Assembly (NCBI GenBank): GCA_037968835.1
Contig: JBBKWG010000034.1
Span: forward strand, 1-45,088
Direction: 5' to 3'
DNA: 45,088 nt
From: JBBKWG01 sp037968835
GTDB lineage: Bacteria > Pseudomonadota > Alphaproteobacteria > Rhodobacterales > Rhodobacteraceae
Within the stretch, counting starts at the first letter, position 1, and each line of letters begins with the position of its first letter. The translations under genes and the position numbers were made by a program. This document shows positions 8,286 to 17,395 of the stretch, piece by piece. The notes beneath the pieces are model-generated. The model made no database searches. It had not been told where the DNA came from and worked only from the letters and a program-made list of their open reading frames with translations.

Positions 8286-9041
8286 ATGGCTGCGCACCCG
8301 ACTGACCGACTCCGCTTAGGGGTTAATATAGACCATGTGGCAACCGTGCGTAACGCACGCGGCGGTGCCTATCCCGACCCATTGCGCGCGGCGCGGATGG
8401 CCGAGGAGGCTGGCGCAGATGGCATCACGGCACACCTTCGCGAGGATCGTCGTCACATTTCGGACGCCGATATCGAAGGACTGATGGATGTTCTGAGCAT
8501 CCCGCTTAATTTTGAAATGGCAGCGACGGTCGAAATGCAGACCATCGCCCTTCGCCACCGACCCGACGCCGTCTGCCTTGTACCTGAGCGGCGCGAAGAG
8601 CGCACAACCGAGGGTGGGCTAGAAGTGGCGCGGGAAGAGAACCGACTTGCTCATTTCATAGCGCCGCTTCGGGATGTCGGTTGTCGGGTCTCGATATTTG
8701 TCGCGGCGGATCGGCGTCAGGTCGAAGCGGCGCACAGGATCGGGGCTGCCGTCATCGAACTTCATACGGGCGCGTATTGCGATGCCCATGCCGAGGGACG
8801 CTTTGATGCGCGCGATATCGAACTCGAACGGTTGCGCGATATGTCAGTTTTTGCGCATGACCTTGGGCTTGAGGTGCACGCCGGTCATGGATTGACCTAC
8901 GACACGGTGACACCCGTTGCCGCATTTCCAGAAGTGCGAGAGCTGAACATTGGGCATTTTCTGATCGGCGAGGCGATCTTTCGTGGCCTGACGCCTGCGA
9001 TCGAAGAAATGCGAGTGCTGATGGATGCGGCTCGCGCTTGA
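8286..9041 (+). CDS. pdxJ: Pyridoxine 5'-phosphate synthase
   Basis: PdxJ condenses 1-deoxy-xylulose 5-phosphate with 3-amino-2-oxopropyl phosphate to make pyridoxine 5'-phosphate in the DXP-dependent vitamin B6 route. The 251 residues form a TIM barrel with LGVNIDHVATVRNARGG at the N-terminus, the AHLREDRRHI loop, MAATVEM, the GAAVIELHTGAYCDA strand, HAGHGLTYDTV and ELNIGHFLIGEAIFRGL near the C-terminus, all family landmarks. AAGG precedes the ATG. It is the usual head of the pdxJ-acpS-lepB string, although here a lipoprotein on the other strand separates it from acpS. Confidence 0.97.
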   Translation: MAAHPTDRLRLGVNIDHVATVRNARGGAYPDPLRAARMAEEAGADGITAHLREDRRHISDADIEGLMDVLSIPLNFEMAATVEMQTIALRHRPDAVCLVPERREERTTEGGLEVAREENRLAHFIAPLRDVGCRVSIFVAADRRQVEAAHRIGAAVIELHTGAYCDAHAEGRFDARDIELERLRDMSVFAHDLGLEVHAGHGLTYDTVTPVAAFPEVRELNIGHFLIGEAIFRGLTPAIEEMRVLMDAARA

Positions 9042-9057
9042 GCGCATTAATCGCGAG

Positions 9058-9555
9058 TTAACGATATTTGCCCTGCTGCGCCCCATAGCTGTCGGACGTG
9101 ACGTCGGGTCGCTGCACAGCCAGCGTTCCGCCGGTGCCACCATCAAATCGAGTTCCGCAATTTACTGGCTTCACCGTAGATGGATTGTCGAAACCCGGTC
9201 CGGGTGGGCGAGGCGGAAACGTTGACCGGCAGCCTTCGATTTCGGGGGTGCGGACTTCAGTTGCGATTCCGTACTGAAATTCGATCAGAACGTAAGCTGT
9301 GCTGTCGCCGAATTGCAGAGCATATGGCCCCGGCGGATTGCTCATGTTGCGATAAACGTAAGTGACTTGCGCCCCTTCGCGGATCTTCTGGGTCGGATTG
9401 CCCCAACGGGCCTTGACGTCCCCTTCGGTGGTGCGCCCGGGCACGACGCTTGCCAGCATCGCGGAGCGCACACCCGCGTCGTCGGCAAGTGTGGTATTCC
9501 ACGCCAAGCCACCGCAACCGGATAGCCATAGACAGACGATCGCTCCGCGTATCAT
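9058..9555 (-). CDS. Small lipoprotein, SmpA/OmlA-like
   Basis: A 165-residue secreted protein with a lipobox LSGC (Cys14), so probably anchored in a membrane. The stretch LASVVPGRTTEGDVKARWGNPTQ, followed by VTYVYRN, resembles the SmpA/OmlA (BamE-like) fold where a G-x-T-x-x-D-V-x-x-x-x-G-x-P pattern is typical; the C-terminal half is rich in Pro, Gly and Thr. Function unknown. It lies antisense between pdxJ and acpS and ends 17 bases from the pdxJ stop. Confidence 0.7.
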   Translation of the reverse strand: MIRGAIVCLWLSGCGGLAWNTTLADDAGVRSAMLASVVPGRTTEGDVKARWGNPTQKIREGAQVTYVYRNMSNPPGPYALQFGDSTAYVLIEFQYGIATEVRTPEIEGCRSTFPPRPPGPGFDNPSTVKPVNCGTRFDGGTGGTLAVQRPDVTSDSYGAQQGKYR

Positions 9556-9650
9556 TCCCCAAGTCTAGGGATCGAAAGTTGCCAAATCCTTGATGCGTCT
9601 TGTCAAATGAGCTTGTGCGCGGCCATATGACGGCAAAGGAAGAGGCCAGC

Positions 9651-10067
9651 GTGATCCTCGGTATCGGTACAGATCTCTGCAACATCGAACGGATCGAAAG
9701 CACTCTCGACCGCTTTGGCGACCGGTTTCGCAACCGTGTTTTCACCGATGTGGAACAGCGAAAAGCTGAACGCCGCCGCGATTCTGCCGGAACTTACGCC
9801 AAAAGATGGGCCGCGAAAGAGGCATGCTCGAAAGCCCTTGGAACCGGGTTGCGCATGGGTATCGCCTGGAAAGACATGGCGGTATCGAATTTGCGCTCGG
9901 GACAACCTGTGATGCATGTAACCGGTTGGGCGGCCGAGCGACTTGCCGAAATGACCCCCGAAGGCCACGAGGCGATCATTCATGTGACGCTGACCGATGA
10001 TCACCCCTGGGCCCAAGCGTTCGTCGTGATCGAGGCGCTGCCGGTCGGTGAACGCTTGCCCGCTTGA
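9651..10067 (+). CDS. acpS: Holo-[acyl-carrier-protein] synthase
   Basis: AcpS transfers 4'-phosphopantetheine from CoA to apo-ACP, activating fatty acid synthesis. The GTG at 9651 is taken as start because family members begin MILGIGTDLCNIERIE and because GGAAGAGG lies just upstream; an ATG at 9627 is possible. The 138-residue protein has the magnesium-binding Asp in GIGTD, the Glu in the AKRWAAKEACSKALGTG helix (about residues 52-68) and VTLTDDHPWAQAFVVIE at the end. It opens the run acpS-lepB-rnc-era-DUF1491-recO. Confidence 0.95.
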   Translation: MILGIGTDLCNIERIESTLDRFGDRFRNRVFTDVEQRKAERRRDSAGTYAKRWAAKEACSKALGTGLRMGIAWKDMAVSNLRSGQPVMHVTGWAAERLAEMTPEGHEAIIHVTLTDDHPWAQAFVVIEALPVGERLPA

Positions 10068-10148
10068 TTGTCAGCCCTACGCAAGCGTGGGTTGACTTGC
10101 CGTGTCCGGCCTTTCAAGAAGCCCCGAGGCGAAGTGGCAGGATAGATC

Positions 10149-10934
10149 ATGACCGAAAAGACCGGCACTCTGATTGACGGTATTGTTGAAACGATCAAGA
10201 CGATTGTGTGGGCGCTGGTAATCGCGGGTATCTTTCGCACGCTTTTCTTCCAACCGTTCTGGATTCCCTCCGGGTCGATGAAGGACACTTTGCTGATCGG
10301 CGATTTCCTGTTCGTCAACAAAATGGCGTACGGATACTCTCGATACTCATGTCCGTTTAGTATGTGCCCTTTCGATGGACGGATCTGGAGTGAAGTGCCC
10401 GAGCGTGGCGATGTGGTTGTCTTTCGCCATCCGGTGAACGGCCAGGACTTTATTAAGCGTGTCGTCGGATTACCCGGCGATACCGTTCAGATGCGTTCGG
10501 GGGTGTTGCACATCAATGGATCGCCCGCGCCGCTGGTGCCAGACGGCGAGTTCATCGAGGCGTATGAGCGGCAGGGTCCGGTTGGTACGACACCGATCTG
10601 TATTGAGACTCGGCTTTCTCGCGGCGACGTTTGCACGAAAGAGAAGTTCATCGAAACGCTGCCGAACGGAGTTCAGCACTCGGTCCTCGACGCCGGGCAG
10701 TCGCGTCTCGACAACACAGGCGTCGCCCGAGTTCCCGAAGGCATGTTCTTCTTCGTGGGAGACAACCGCGACAATTCCACAGACAGCCGCGTCGCGCAGC
10801 CGATGGGAGTTGGATTCGTTCCATTTGAAAATCTAATCGGTCGAGCGGATCGGGTCATGTTCTCGTCCGCTGGCAGGTCGCTGTTCTTCGTCTGGACGTG
10901 GAGGCCGGACCGGCTCTTCAAGGCAATCAATTAA
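10149..10934 (+). CDS. lepB: Signal peptidase I
   Basis: Inner-membrane Ser/Lys protease that removes signal peptides from exported proteins. The 261 residues contain one N-terminal membrane helix (about 16-36), the catalytic serine in PSGSMKDTL (Ser43), the general-base lysine in DFIKRVVGLPGD (Lys103) and the box GDNRDNSTDSR near the C-terminus. A cysteine-containing insertion, SCPFSMCPFDG (residues 67-77), lies between box B and box D. The stop TAA shares its last base with the rnc ATG. Confidence 0.97.
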   Translation: MTEKTGTLIDGIVETIKTIVWALVIAGIFRTLFFQPFWIPSGSMKDTLLIGDFLFVNKMAYGYSRYSCPFSMCPFDGRIWSEVPERGDVVVFRHPVNGQDFIKRVVGLPGDTVQMRSGVLHINGSPAPLVPDGEFIEAYERQGPVGTTPICIETRLSRGDVCTKEKFIETLPNGVQHSVLDAGQSRLDNTGVARVPEGMFFFVGDNRDNSTDSRVAQPMGVGFVPFENLIGRADRVMFSSAGRSLFFVWTWRPDRLFKAIN

Positions 10935-11614
10935 TGCGCCTCGGCGCGGATCTTCAGTCATTCTCTGAACGGCTTGGCCACACCTTCACCGAGCCGGTAT
11001 ATCTGATCCGCGCGGTCACGCATTCGTCCATTTCCTCGGAAACACGCCTCGACAACCAACGTCTGGAATTCCTCGGCGACCGAGTGCTTGGGCTCGTGAT
11101 GGCCGAGGCCCTGCTTGCGGTGGATACGGACGCCAGCGAAGGCCAGCTTGCGCCGCGTTTCAACGCACTCGTGCGCAAGGAAACCTGCGCCGCCGTTGCG
11201 CGAGATCTCGACCTCGGCTCGGTACTCAAGCTTGGCCGGTCGGAAACGATGTCCGGCGGCCGTCGTAAGGAAGCTCTGTTGGCCGATGCGATGGAAGCTG
11301 TGATTGCAGCCGTCCATCAGGATGCGGGATATGTGGCGGCCCGCGATGTGATCCTGCGCCATTGGGGTTCACGTATCGAAACGGTCAAGTCCGATGCCCG
11401 CGACGCAAAGACCGCGCTGCAGGAATGGGCACAGGCGCGCGGCCAGACGCCGCCCGATTACATACAGATCGCCAGAACCGGACCCGATCACGCGCCGGTA
11501 TTCACCGTCGAAGCACGCCTGACCAGCGGTGACGCCGAAAGCGCAAGCGCTACGTCTAAACGCGCGGCGGAACAGGCTGCGGCCAAGGCGCTGTTGAAAC
11601 GTCTACCTGAATGA
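10934..11614 (+). CDS. rnc: Ribonuclease III
   Basis: Double-strand-specific endoribonuclease acting in rRNA processing and mRNA decay. Start at 10934 overlaps the lepB stop by one base (TAATG), so translation is coupled. The 226-residue protein has the RIIID signature NQRLEFLGDRVLGL (about residues 38-51), the second acidic cluster LLADAMEAVIAA (about 114-125), and a C-terminal double-stranded RNA binding domain (about 153-224) ending in SKRAAEQAAAKALLKRL. Order lepB-rnc-era is conserved across Proteobacteria. Confidence 0.97.
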   Translation: MRLGADLQSFSERLGHTFTEPVYLIRAVTHSSISSETRLDNQRLEFLGDRVLGLVMAEALLAVDTDASEGQLAPRFNALVRKETCAAVARDLDLGSVLKLGRSETMSGGRRKEALLADAMEAVIAAVHQDAGYVAARDVILRHWGSRIETVKSDARDAKTALQEWAQARGQTPPDYIQIARTGPDHAPVFTVEARLTSGDAESASATSKRAAEQAAAKALLKRLPE

Positions 11615-11700
11615 CGTCCACCTAGGATGCGGCGCAAGGAATGCCCAACCATCAAGCATCTTTCTGGTCACATCTGCCCGAATCACTTACTGGCAGGCGT

Positions 11701-12621
11701 ATGAGCGAAACACCCACGAAACCACGCGCAGGCTTTGTCGCCTTGATCGGCGAGCCCAACGCGGGCAAGTCCACACTTTTGAACCGCATGGTCGGCGCAA
11801 AGGTCTCCATCGTGACGCACAAGGTTCAGACCACGCGCGCCCGCATCCGCGGCGTCGCGATCGAGGGCGACACGCAGATCGTTTTTGTTGACACGCCGGG
11901 TCTATTTCAGCCTCGCCGTCGGTTGGACCGCGCCATGGTCGCGGCCGCATGGGGTGGGGCGGCGGACGCCGATGTCGTCGTCCTGCTGGTCGAGGCGCAT
12001 CGTGGAATCACCAAGGGCGTTCAAACGATTCTCGATGCTCTGGGGGACAAGGTGAAAGGGCGCAAAGTCGCGCTGGCGATCAACAAGATCGACAGAGTCG
12101 AACGCTCTGTTCTGCTGGGACTGACTGCCGAACTGAACGACAAGTTCGATTTTGCGGAAACATTCATGATTTCCGCCGAGAAGGGCTATGGCGTCGATGA
12201 CCTGAAAGCTTGGCTGGCTGCCGAACTTCCTGAGGGGCATTGGCTATATCCCGAAGATCAGATCGCAGATCTACCCATGCGCATGATCGCCGCCGAAATG
12301 ACCCGTGAAAAACTGACGCTTCGACTGCACCAGGAATTGCCATACCAACTGACTGTCGAAACCGAAGGTTGGGAAGAACGCGGCGACGGATCGGTCAAAA
12401 TCGACCAAATCATCTATGTCGCACGCGATGGCCACAAGGGCATTCTGCTCGGCAAAAAAGGCGAAACGATCAAAGCCGTTGGCCAACTTGCACGCGAGGA
12501 GATCGCCGAATTCCTCGGACGCAAGGTGCATCTGTTCCTGCAAGTCAAAGTTCGCCCCAACTGGCTCGACGAAGCTGAACGTTATTCTGAAATGGGGCTA
12601 AATTTCTCTGACGGTGCCTGA
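11701..12621 (+). CDS. era: GTPase Era
   Basis: Essential GTPase that binds 16S rRNA during 30S subunit maturation. The ATG at 11701 gives the normal N-terminus MSETPTKPRAGFVALIG and 306 residues; a longer reading from 11641 has no properly spaced ribosome site. G1 is GEPNAGKS (17-24), G3 DTPG, G4 NKID; the C-terminal KH domain contains GKKGETIKAVGQLAR. The gene follows rnc by about 86 bases and precedes DUF1491 and recO. Confidence 0.97.
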   Translation: MSETPTKPRAGFVALIGEPNAGKSTLLNRMVGAKVSIVTHKVQTTRARIRGVAIEGDTQIVFVDTPGLFQPRRRLDRAMVAAAWGGAADADVVVLLVEAHRGITKGVQTILDALGDKVKGRKVALAINKIDRVERSVLLGLTAELNDKFDFAETFMISAEKGYGVDDLKAWLAAELPEGHWLYPEDQIADLPMRMIAAEMTREKLTLRLHQELPYQLTVETEGWEERGDGSVKIDQIIYVARDGHKGILLGKKGETIKAVGQLAREEIAEFLGRKVHLFLQVKVRPNWLDEAERYSEMGLNFSDGA

Positions 12622-12645
12622 CATGTGCAGGGATTGGCACCACCG

Positions 12646-12975
12646 ATGACTCGTATCACTTCGGAGATCTGGATCGCGGCCTATTTGACCCGTTGTCGCC
12701 TCGCCACGATCCCGGCGTTTGTGGTTGCGCGCGGCGATGGAACAGCCGGCGCCGTGCTTGTCAAACTCAACACACTTGACGGTCAGGCCGCATGTTTCCA
12801 GCGCTCGTTTGACATCCTGACCGGCGACCGTCGCTGGATCGTCCTTGCCGAGGGCGATGAAGCTGAAGTCAATGCGAGTATTTTCCGCCAGCGCGGATTT
12901 GATCCCGATCTTTGGGTTATCGAGGTCGAGGACCGCAATGCGCGACACCTGCTCGATGAACCGGGCTTGGAATGA
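12646..12975 (+). CDS. DUF1491 family protein
   Basis: A 109-residue alphaproteobacterial protein of unknown function. Start at 12646 gives the family-like opening MTRITSEIWIAAYLTRCRL; an in-frame GTG at 12625 would add seven residues. The body has alternating strands and helices with a DRRWIVLAEGDEAEVNASIF segment and ends in EDRNARHLLDEPGLE. Its position between era and recO is typical for Rhodobacterales and suggests cotranscription, not a proven role in DNA or RNA metabolism. Confidence 0.85.
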   Translation: MTRITSEIWIAAYLTRCRLATIPAFVVARGDGTAGAVLVKLNTLDGQAACFQRSFDILTGDRRWIVLAEGDEAEVNASIFRQRGFDPDLWVIEVEDRNARHLLDEPGLE

Positions 12976-13023
12976 TGCGGTTCAAGCCTGATGAAAAGCA
13001 ACGGCAGGGGCGATAGGTTCGAG

Positions 13024-13752
13024 ATGGACTGGCGCGAAGAAGGTGTACTCCTCAGCCTACGTCGGCACGGCGAGAGCGCTGCGATCATCGAGGTGTTTAC
13101 CGAAACCCACGGACGACATGCTGGCATCGTGCGCGGCGGCGCCAGTCGCAAGATCGCGCCCATCCTACAGCCAGGCGCGCAACTTGACCTGACATGGCGC
13201 GCGCGGCTGGAAGAGCATCTCGGCGCTTTCACCGTCGAGCCGATCAAAAGCCGCGCGGCCCAATTGATGGGCGAGCGAGCAACCTTGGCGGGTCTAAACG
13301 CTGTCACCTCGATTCTGATTGCAGCGCTGGCCGAGCGCGAAGCCCATCCGCGCCTATATCGCCAAACGATTTCGCTGCTGGATATGATCGGCAACGGTCC
13401 CTATTGGCCGCTGGCCTACCTTAGGTGGGAACTGTCGCTGCTCGACGATCTCGGCTTCGGGCTTGATCTTGACGCCTGCGCTGTAACCGGGTCGCGCGAT
13501 GACTTGATCTATGTATCGCCCCGCACTGGCCGCGCCATTTCTGCCGCCGCCGCCGGCGAATGGGCCGAACGCTTGCTGGCCCTGTCACCGGCGCTGACGG
13601 GCACCGGCGATGGCACGATCGAGGAAACGCTCGCCGGCCTGTCAGTCACCGGGCATTTTCTCAAAGCGGGTCTTGCGCCGGTTCTGGCCGACCGTCCATT
13701 ACCGGAAGCACGCGCACGCCTCATCGACGCGCTTGAGCGTCAACGCGGCTGA
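13024..13752 (+). CDS. recO: DNA repair protein RecO
   Basis: RecO loads RecA onto SSB-coated single-stranded DNA together with RecR in the RecFOR pathway. Start at 13024 gives the expected MDWREEGVLLSLRRHGES; the 242 residues comprise an N-terminal OB fold (about 1-80) and a helical C-terminal domain with LRWELSLLDDLGFGLDLDACAVTG. The zinc-ligand cysteines seen in some RecO proteins are reduced to a single Cys in DACAVTG, as is common in Alphaproteobacteria. Its last 13 bases overlap the convergent lipoprotein gene. Confidence 0.94.
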   Translation: MDWREEGVLLSLRRHGESAAIIEVFTETHGRHAGIVRGGASRKIAPILQPGAQLDLTWRARLEEHLGAFTVEPIKSRAAQLMGERATLAGLNAVTSILIAALAEREAHPRLYRQTISLLDMIGNGPYWPLAYLRWELSLLDDLGFGLDLDACAVTGSRDDLIYVSPRTGRAISAAAAGEWAERLLALSPALTGTGDGTIEETLAGLSVTGHFLKAGLAPVLADRPLPEARARLIDALERQRG

Positions 13753-14126
13753 GCGCGAAAGACCATCTCGCGGCCAGTCTCATTGGACAGTATCAGAACA
13801 TCGCCCGAGACTTCCGCCAGCGTCATGTCCCCCAGTGCCTCGAAGAACCGGCCCTCTTCGTCCAGAGCTAGGCAGGCGCGGCGTGTGACTGAAATTGCGG
13901 TTAACTCAAACCACGGATACGGCGAGCTTTGGACAGCCGACCAGCGATTGCACGGCGCATCGCCCGACGCCTGCCCCAACTCAGGAAATGCAATTGTGGC
14001 TGCGGCGGCAAAAGGGTCGCCATCAATCTCGGCCAGACGATAAACCGAACCACGGTCGGCATACCCCGAAATCGTCTCGTCCGCGCACGAGGACAAGGCA
14101 AGCGCTGCCAGCAATGTTCGTATCAT
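13740..14126 (-). CDS. META/HslJ-like small lipoprotein
   Basis: A 128-residue exported protein with lipobox LSSC (Cys14). The middle part, CNRWSAVQSSPYPWFELTAISVTRRACL, with the later FFEALGDMTLAEVSGDVLILSNETG, follows the pattern of META/HslJ domains (a Cys-Asn-Arg strand, a threonine- or Cys-rich strand, then two strands ending in L-L-x-x-x-G). Function unknown; such proteins are usually envelope-associated. It is divergent from the MFS gene with about 104 bases between them. Confidence 0.7.
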   Translation of the reverse strand: MIRTLLAALALSSCADETISGYADRGSVYRLAEIDGDPFAAAATIAFPELGQASGDAPCNRWSAVQSSPYPWFELTAISVTRRACLALDEEGRFFEALGDMTLAEVSGDVLILSNETGREMVFRAQPR

Positions 14127-14230
14127 CGAAATTACCTCAATTGCATCTGTTCGAAAACTTTAGCCACCTTCCGACATCCAATGTCGAATTTTTGCAGGAC
14201 AGCGGCTATTTCGCGGGCGCTTTGTAACGC

Positions 14231-15457
14231 ATGATTGCTCCACGTACACAACTCTACCTGTCGCATGCGCCCGGAGTGAAGGTGCAGTCATTCGCCTATC
14301 TCTCGGCGTTGGAGGCTGGCACGCGCGGTATACTTTTGTCTGTCATGCCGCTTGCGCTTTACCGCGAACTCGGGGACGCGGTGCTGGTCAGTCGCATCTA
14401 CTTTTTTGTTGGCATCGGGTCACTGATGGCCGGGCTTCTGGTGCCCTTCGGAACGCGTTTCATTCCACGCCGCTGGATGATGACACTTGGTTGTTGCTTC
14501 TATCTGGCCGGCACGGCTTTCGCGCTTGTCGGCGGAGCAGGTCCGATGGCGGTGGCCCTCCTGTTCAATGCGATTGCAACGATCACGGTGTCGGTATGCC
14601 TGAGCGCCTATCTGCTCGACTACTTCGCCCGCGCGGATTTGGGGCGTACGGAATCGCTGCGCATGTTCTATAGCGCGGCAATGTGGGGTGCGGGACCGGT
14701 GGCGGGCGTCTGGCTTCTCGACATATGGCGACCGGCCCCGTTCCTGATTGCTGGGGCATTCGCACTTGCGCAACTCGCCACCTTCTGGTGGCTGCGGCTC
14801 GGCAATGGCAAACAGATCACTCGCGCACGCGGCCCGGCCACCAACCCCGTCGGGTACCTAGGCCGATTTTTAGCGCAACCAAGACTGATCGCGGGGTGGC
14901 TGTTCGCGGTGATCCGATCGTGCGGTTGGTGGGTCTATGTCGTCTACCTGCCAATCTTCTGTATCGAGAACGGTCTTGGTGACCGTCTGGGCGGACTGAT
15001 GCTGAGCGTTACCAATGCGCTTTTGTTCTTCGCCCCAATAATGCTCGCGGTCGTGCAAAAAACCTCGGTGCGCTGGTCTGTGCGGCTCGGGTTCGGCTGC
15101 GCGTCACTTCTGTTCATCGCCGCGTGGCTGATACCCGTTCCCCCGTTGGCGGTCGCAGCCCTGTTTCTTGGATCAATTGCGCTTGTGCTGCTCGATGTCG
15201 CAGGCAGCCTTCCGTTCCTGATGGGTGTGAAACCAAGCGAGCGGACAGAAATGGCGGCCGTCTATTCAAGCTATCGCGATGTATCGGGGATACTTACGCC
15301 CGGTGTGGCGTGGCTTGTATTGCTGGTATCGCCCGTCGCTGGCGTATTCGTCGCGTGTGGCGCGGCAATGGGCGCCGCGTGGGTGGTGGCCGCACGATTG
15401 CACCCGCGCCTTGGCGCACCGCGCGCGGCATTAAACGCAGGGGCTGCGGCCAGATAG
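14231..15457 (+). CDS. MFS transporter
   Basis: A 408-residue inner-membrane permease with about twelve hydrophobic segments, consistent with the major facilitator fold. Segments are visible from residue 18 (SFAYLSALEAGTRGILLSVM) to about 395, with a polar central loop near 190-210 (GNGKQITRARGP). No drug- or sugar-specific signature could be recognised, so the substrate is open. The gene stands alone and converges on the methylsuccinyl-CoA dehydrogenase gene, with 40 bases between the two stops and no clear terminator. Confidence 0.85.
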   Translation: MIAPRTQLYLSHAPGVKVQSFAYLSALEAGTRGILLSVMPLALYRELGDAVLVSRIYFFVGIGSLMAGLLVPFGTRFIPRRWMMTLGCCFYLAGTAFALVGGAGPMAVALLFNAIATITVSVCLSAYLLDYFARADLGRTESLRMFYSAAMWGAGPVAGVWLLDIWRPAPFLIAGAFALAQLATFWWLRLGNGKQITRARGPATNPVGYLGRFLAQPRLIAGWLFAVIRSCGWWVYVVYLPIFCIENGLGDRLGGLMLSVTNALLFFAPIMLAVVQKTSVRWSVRLGFGCASLLFIAAWLIPVPPLAVAALFLGSIALVLLDVAGSLPFLMGVKPSERTEMAAVYSSYRDVSGILTPGVAWLVLLVSPVAGVFVACGAAMGAAWVVAARLHPRLGAPRAALNAGAAAR

Positions 15458-15497
15458 CTTGGCAACGATCTCAAACGCTTCGGTTCAGTTTCGCCAA

Positions 15498-17180
15498 TTA
15501 GCTTAAAAGGCGACGTGCGATGACTTGCGCTTGGATCTCCGCCGCACCTTCAAAGATGTTGAGAATCCGCGCATCGCACAATATTCGGCTGATTGCATAC
15601 TCCAGAGCAAATCCGTTTCCGCCGTGGATCTGCAATCCGTTGTCAGCCGCGGCCCAGGCGACACGTGCGCCAAGAAGTTTCGCCATCCCGGCTTCAAGAT
15701 CACATCGCCGGCCGGCATCTTTTTCGCCTGCCGAGAAATAGGTCAGTTGTCGAGCGATCATGATTTCGACCGCCATCATCGCCAATTTGGACGCCACCCG
15801 CGGGAACGCGATCAGCGGCTTGCCGAACTGTTTGCGGTCCTGTGCATAGCTCATCGAATGGTCGAGCGCCGATTGCGCTACCCCAATGGCACGGGCCGCT
15901 GTCTGGATGCGGGCGCTCTCGAAGGTCTGCATCAACTGCTTGAAGCCCTGCCCTTCCTCGCCGCCCAGCAGGTTCTCCCCGGCAACGCGGAATCGGTCAA
16001 AGGCCAGTTCGTATTCCTTCATGCCGCGGTATCCCAGAACTTCGATTTCACCGCCGGTCATGCCGTCGCTCGGAAAAGGATCCGCTTCGGTGCCCGGCGT
16101 CTTTTCAGCAAGGAACATCGACAACCCGCGATAGTCGATGGACTCGGGATCGGTGCGTGCGAGCAGGGTCATCATGTGGGTGCGCGCCGCGTGTGTGATC
16201 CACGTTTTGTTGCCCGTGATCTTCCAGTCGTCACCGTCCTTGGCCGCGCGGGTAGTGAGACTGCCGAGGTCCGAGCCCGTGTTCGGTTCGGTAAAAACCG
16301 CGGTCGGGAGCGTTTCGCCCGACGCAAGCAATGGTAGCCATTTCGCCTTTTGCGCCTCGGTGCCGCCGCAAAGGATCAGTTCGGCCGCAATTTCCGATCT
16401 CGTGCCAAGACTACCGACGCCAATATATCCGCGCGAAAGCTCCTCCGACACCACGCACATAGAGGCTTTGGACAGGCCAAAACCGCCGTATTTCTCGGGT
16501 ATAGTTAAACCAAAGACGCCCATTTCGGCCATCTCGTCGATGATTTCCATCGGTATCAATTCGTCCCTCAGATGCCAGCCATGAGCGTGCGGTTCGACAC
16601 GCTCGCGCGCGAACCGACGGAACTGCTCCCGGATCATCTCCAATTCGTCGCCAAGGCCGGTGGCTCCGACTGTATTGCCCCCGCTTTGCTCTTGCATCAA
16701 CTGAACAAGACGAAGTCTGGCCTGCTGTGTATTCCCTTTCTGAGTCAATGCGGTGATTTCCGGCGTCACAAGGCACTGCTGATCGGTTTGAGAAAGTCCA
16801 AGGTCCTGCAAGCGAACGATTTCGCCCTGGCTCATCGGAATACCGCCGCAAAGCTGCGAAAGGTATTCGCCAAATGCGATCTGGTGGATCAGTTGTTCAA
16901 CTTCGCCAAAACGCCCCTCCGCCTCAAGCGCCATGGCCCACTTTTGCATCTGACGAAGAGCTTCGACATAGGTGGCAACCCATGCCAGACCGTGGGCCGC
17001 GCCCTGATGCGCGTCGATCAGCGTAGCACTGGTCCTGTTTGCCTCCGTGACCAACGCACGCACGCTGGCGGTAGCACGGTCCAAAAGCGTCTCGGCGGGC
17101 GAGACGGCGGCGGCTGTCACTTTAAGCAAGTCTGCCATAACCGGGTTGTCGTTCATCAATGCGGTTCCATCATGCGGCAT
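15498..17180 (-). CDS. mcd: (2S)-methylsuccinyl-CoA dehydrogenase
   Basis: FAD-dependent acyl-CoA dehydrogenase of 560 residues. An N-terminal helical extension of about 170 residues (ATASVRALVTEANR through QQARLRLVQLMQEQS) precedes a complete dehydrogenase core: TAVFTEPNTGSDLGSL (FAD-binding), KITGNKTWITHA, DRKQFGKPLIAF and the catalytic Glu544 in NIFEGAAEIQ. Such an extension is the mark of Mcd, which oxidises (2S)-methylsuccinyl-CoA to mesaconyl-CoA in the ethylmalonyl-CoA pathway used for acetate and C1 assimilation. No other gene of that pathway is in the window. A second ATG at 17156 is possible. A TATTAT -10-like hexamer lies on the minus strand at 17214-17219, without a matching -35. 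Confidence 0.78.
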   Translation of the reverse strand: MPHDGTALMNDNPVMADLLKVTAAAVSPAETLLDRATASVRALVTEANRTSATLIDAHQGAAHGLAWVATYVEALRQMQKWAMALEAEGRFGEVEQLIHQIAFGEYLSQLCGGIPMSQGEIVRLQDLGLSQTDQQCLVTPEITALTQKGNTQQARLRLVQLMQEQSGGNTVGATGLGDELEMIREQFRRFARERVEPHAHGWHLRDELIPMEIIDEMAEMGVFGLTIPEKYGGFGLSKASMCVVSEELSRGYIGVGSLGTRSEIAAELILCGGTEAQKAKWLPLLASGETLPTAVFTEPNTGSDLGSLTTRAAKDGDDWKITGNKTWITHAARTHMMTLLARTDPESIDYRGLSMFLAEKTPGTEADPFPSDGMTGGEIEVLGYRGMKEYELAFDRFRVAGENLLGGEEGQGFKQLMQTFESARIQTAARAIGVAQSALDHSMSYAQDRKQFGKPLIAFPRVASKLAMMAVEIMIARQLTYFSAGEKDAGRRCDLEAGMAKLLGARVAWAAADNGLQIHGGNGFALEYAISRILCDARILNIFEGAAEIQAQVIARRLLS

Positions 17181-17395
17181 GGGAGATCTCGCTTTTTCTG
17201 CACCTGCGAGGGGATAATATGCAGCGCAGCATGACGCAAGAACATTTCACCGGCGGCAGCATTTTTGAATGATAATGTCTAGGTTGGCATGGGCTTCCGA
17301 TCTTTCAATGGCATGGCAGGCAAGGTTCCACTCTGTGGACCTCTCGACAGCTCGGCTTGCAAGGGCGGCGCAGGAAATGTCGTGAGCTTTCTGCC

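Noticed and set aside
15525..16337. 270-residue open frame antisense to mcd
   Set aside because: Lies wholly inside the Mcd gene in the complementary phase; no motif.
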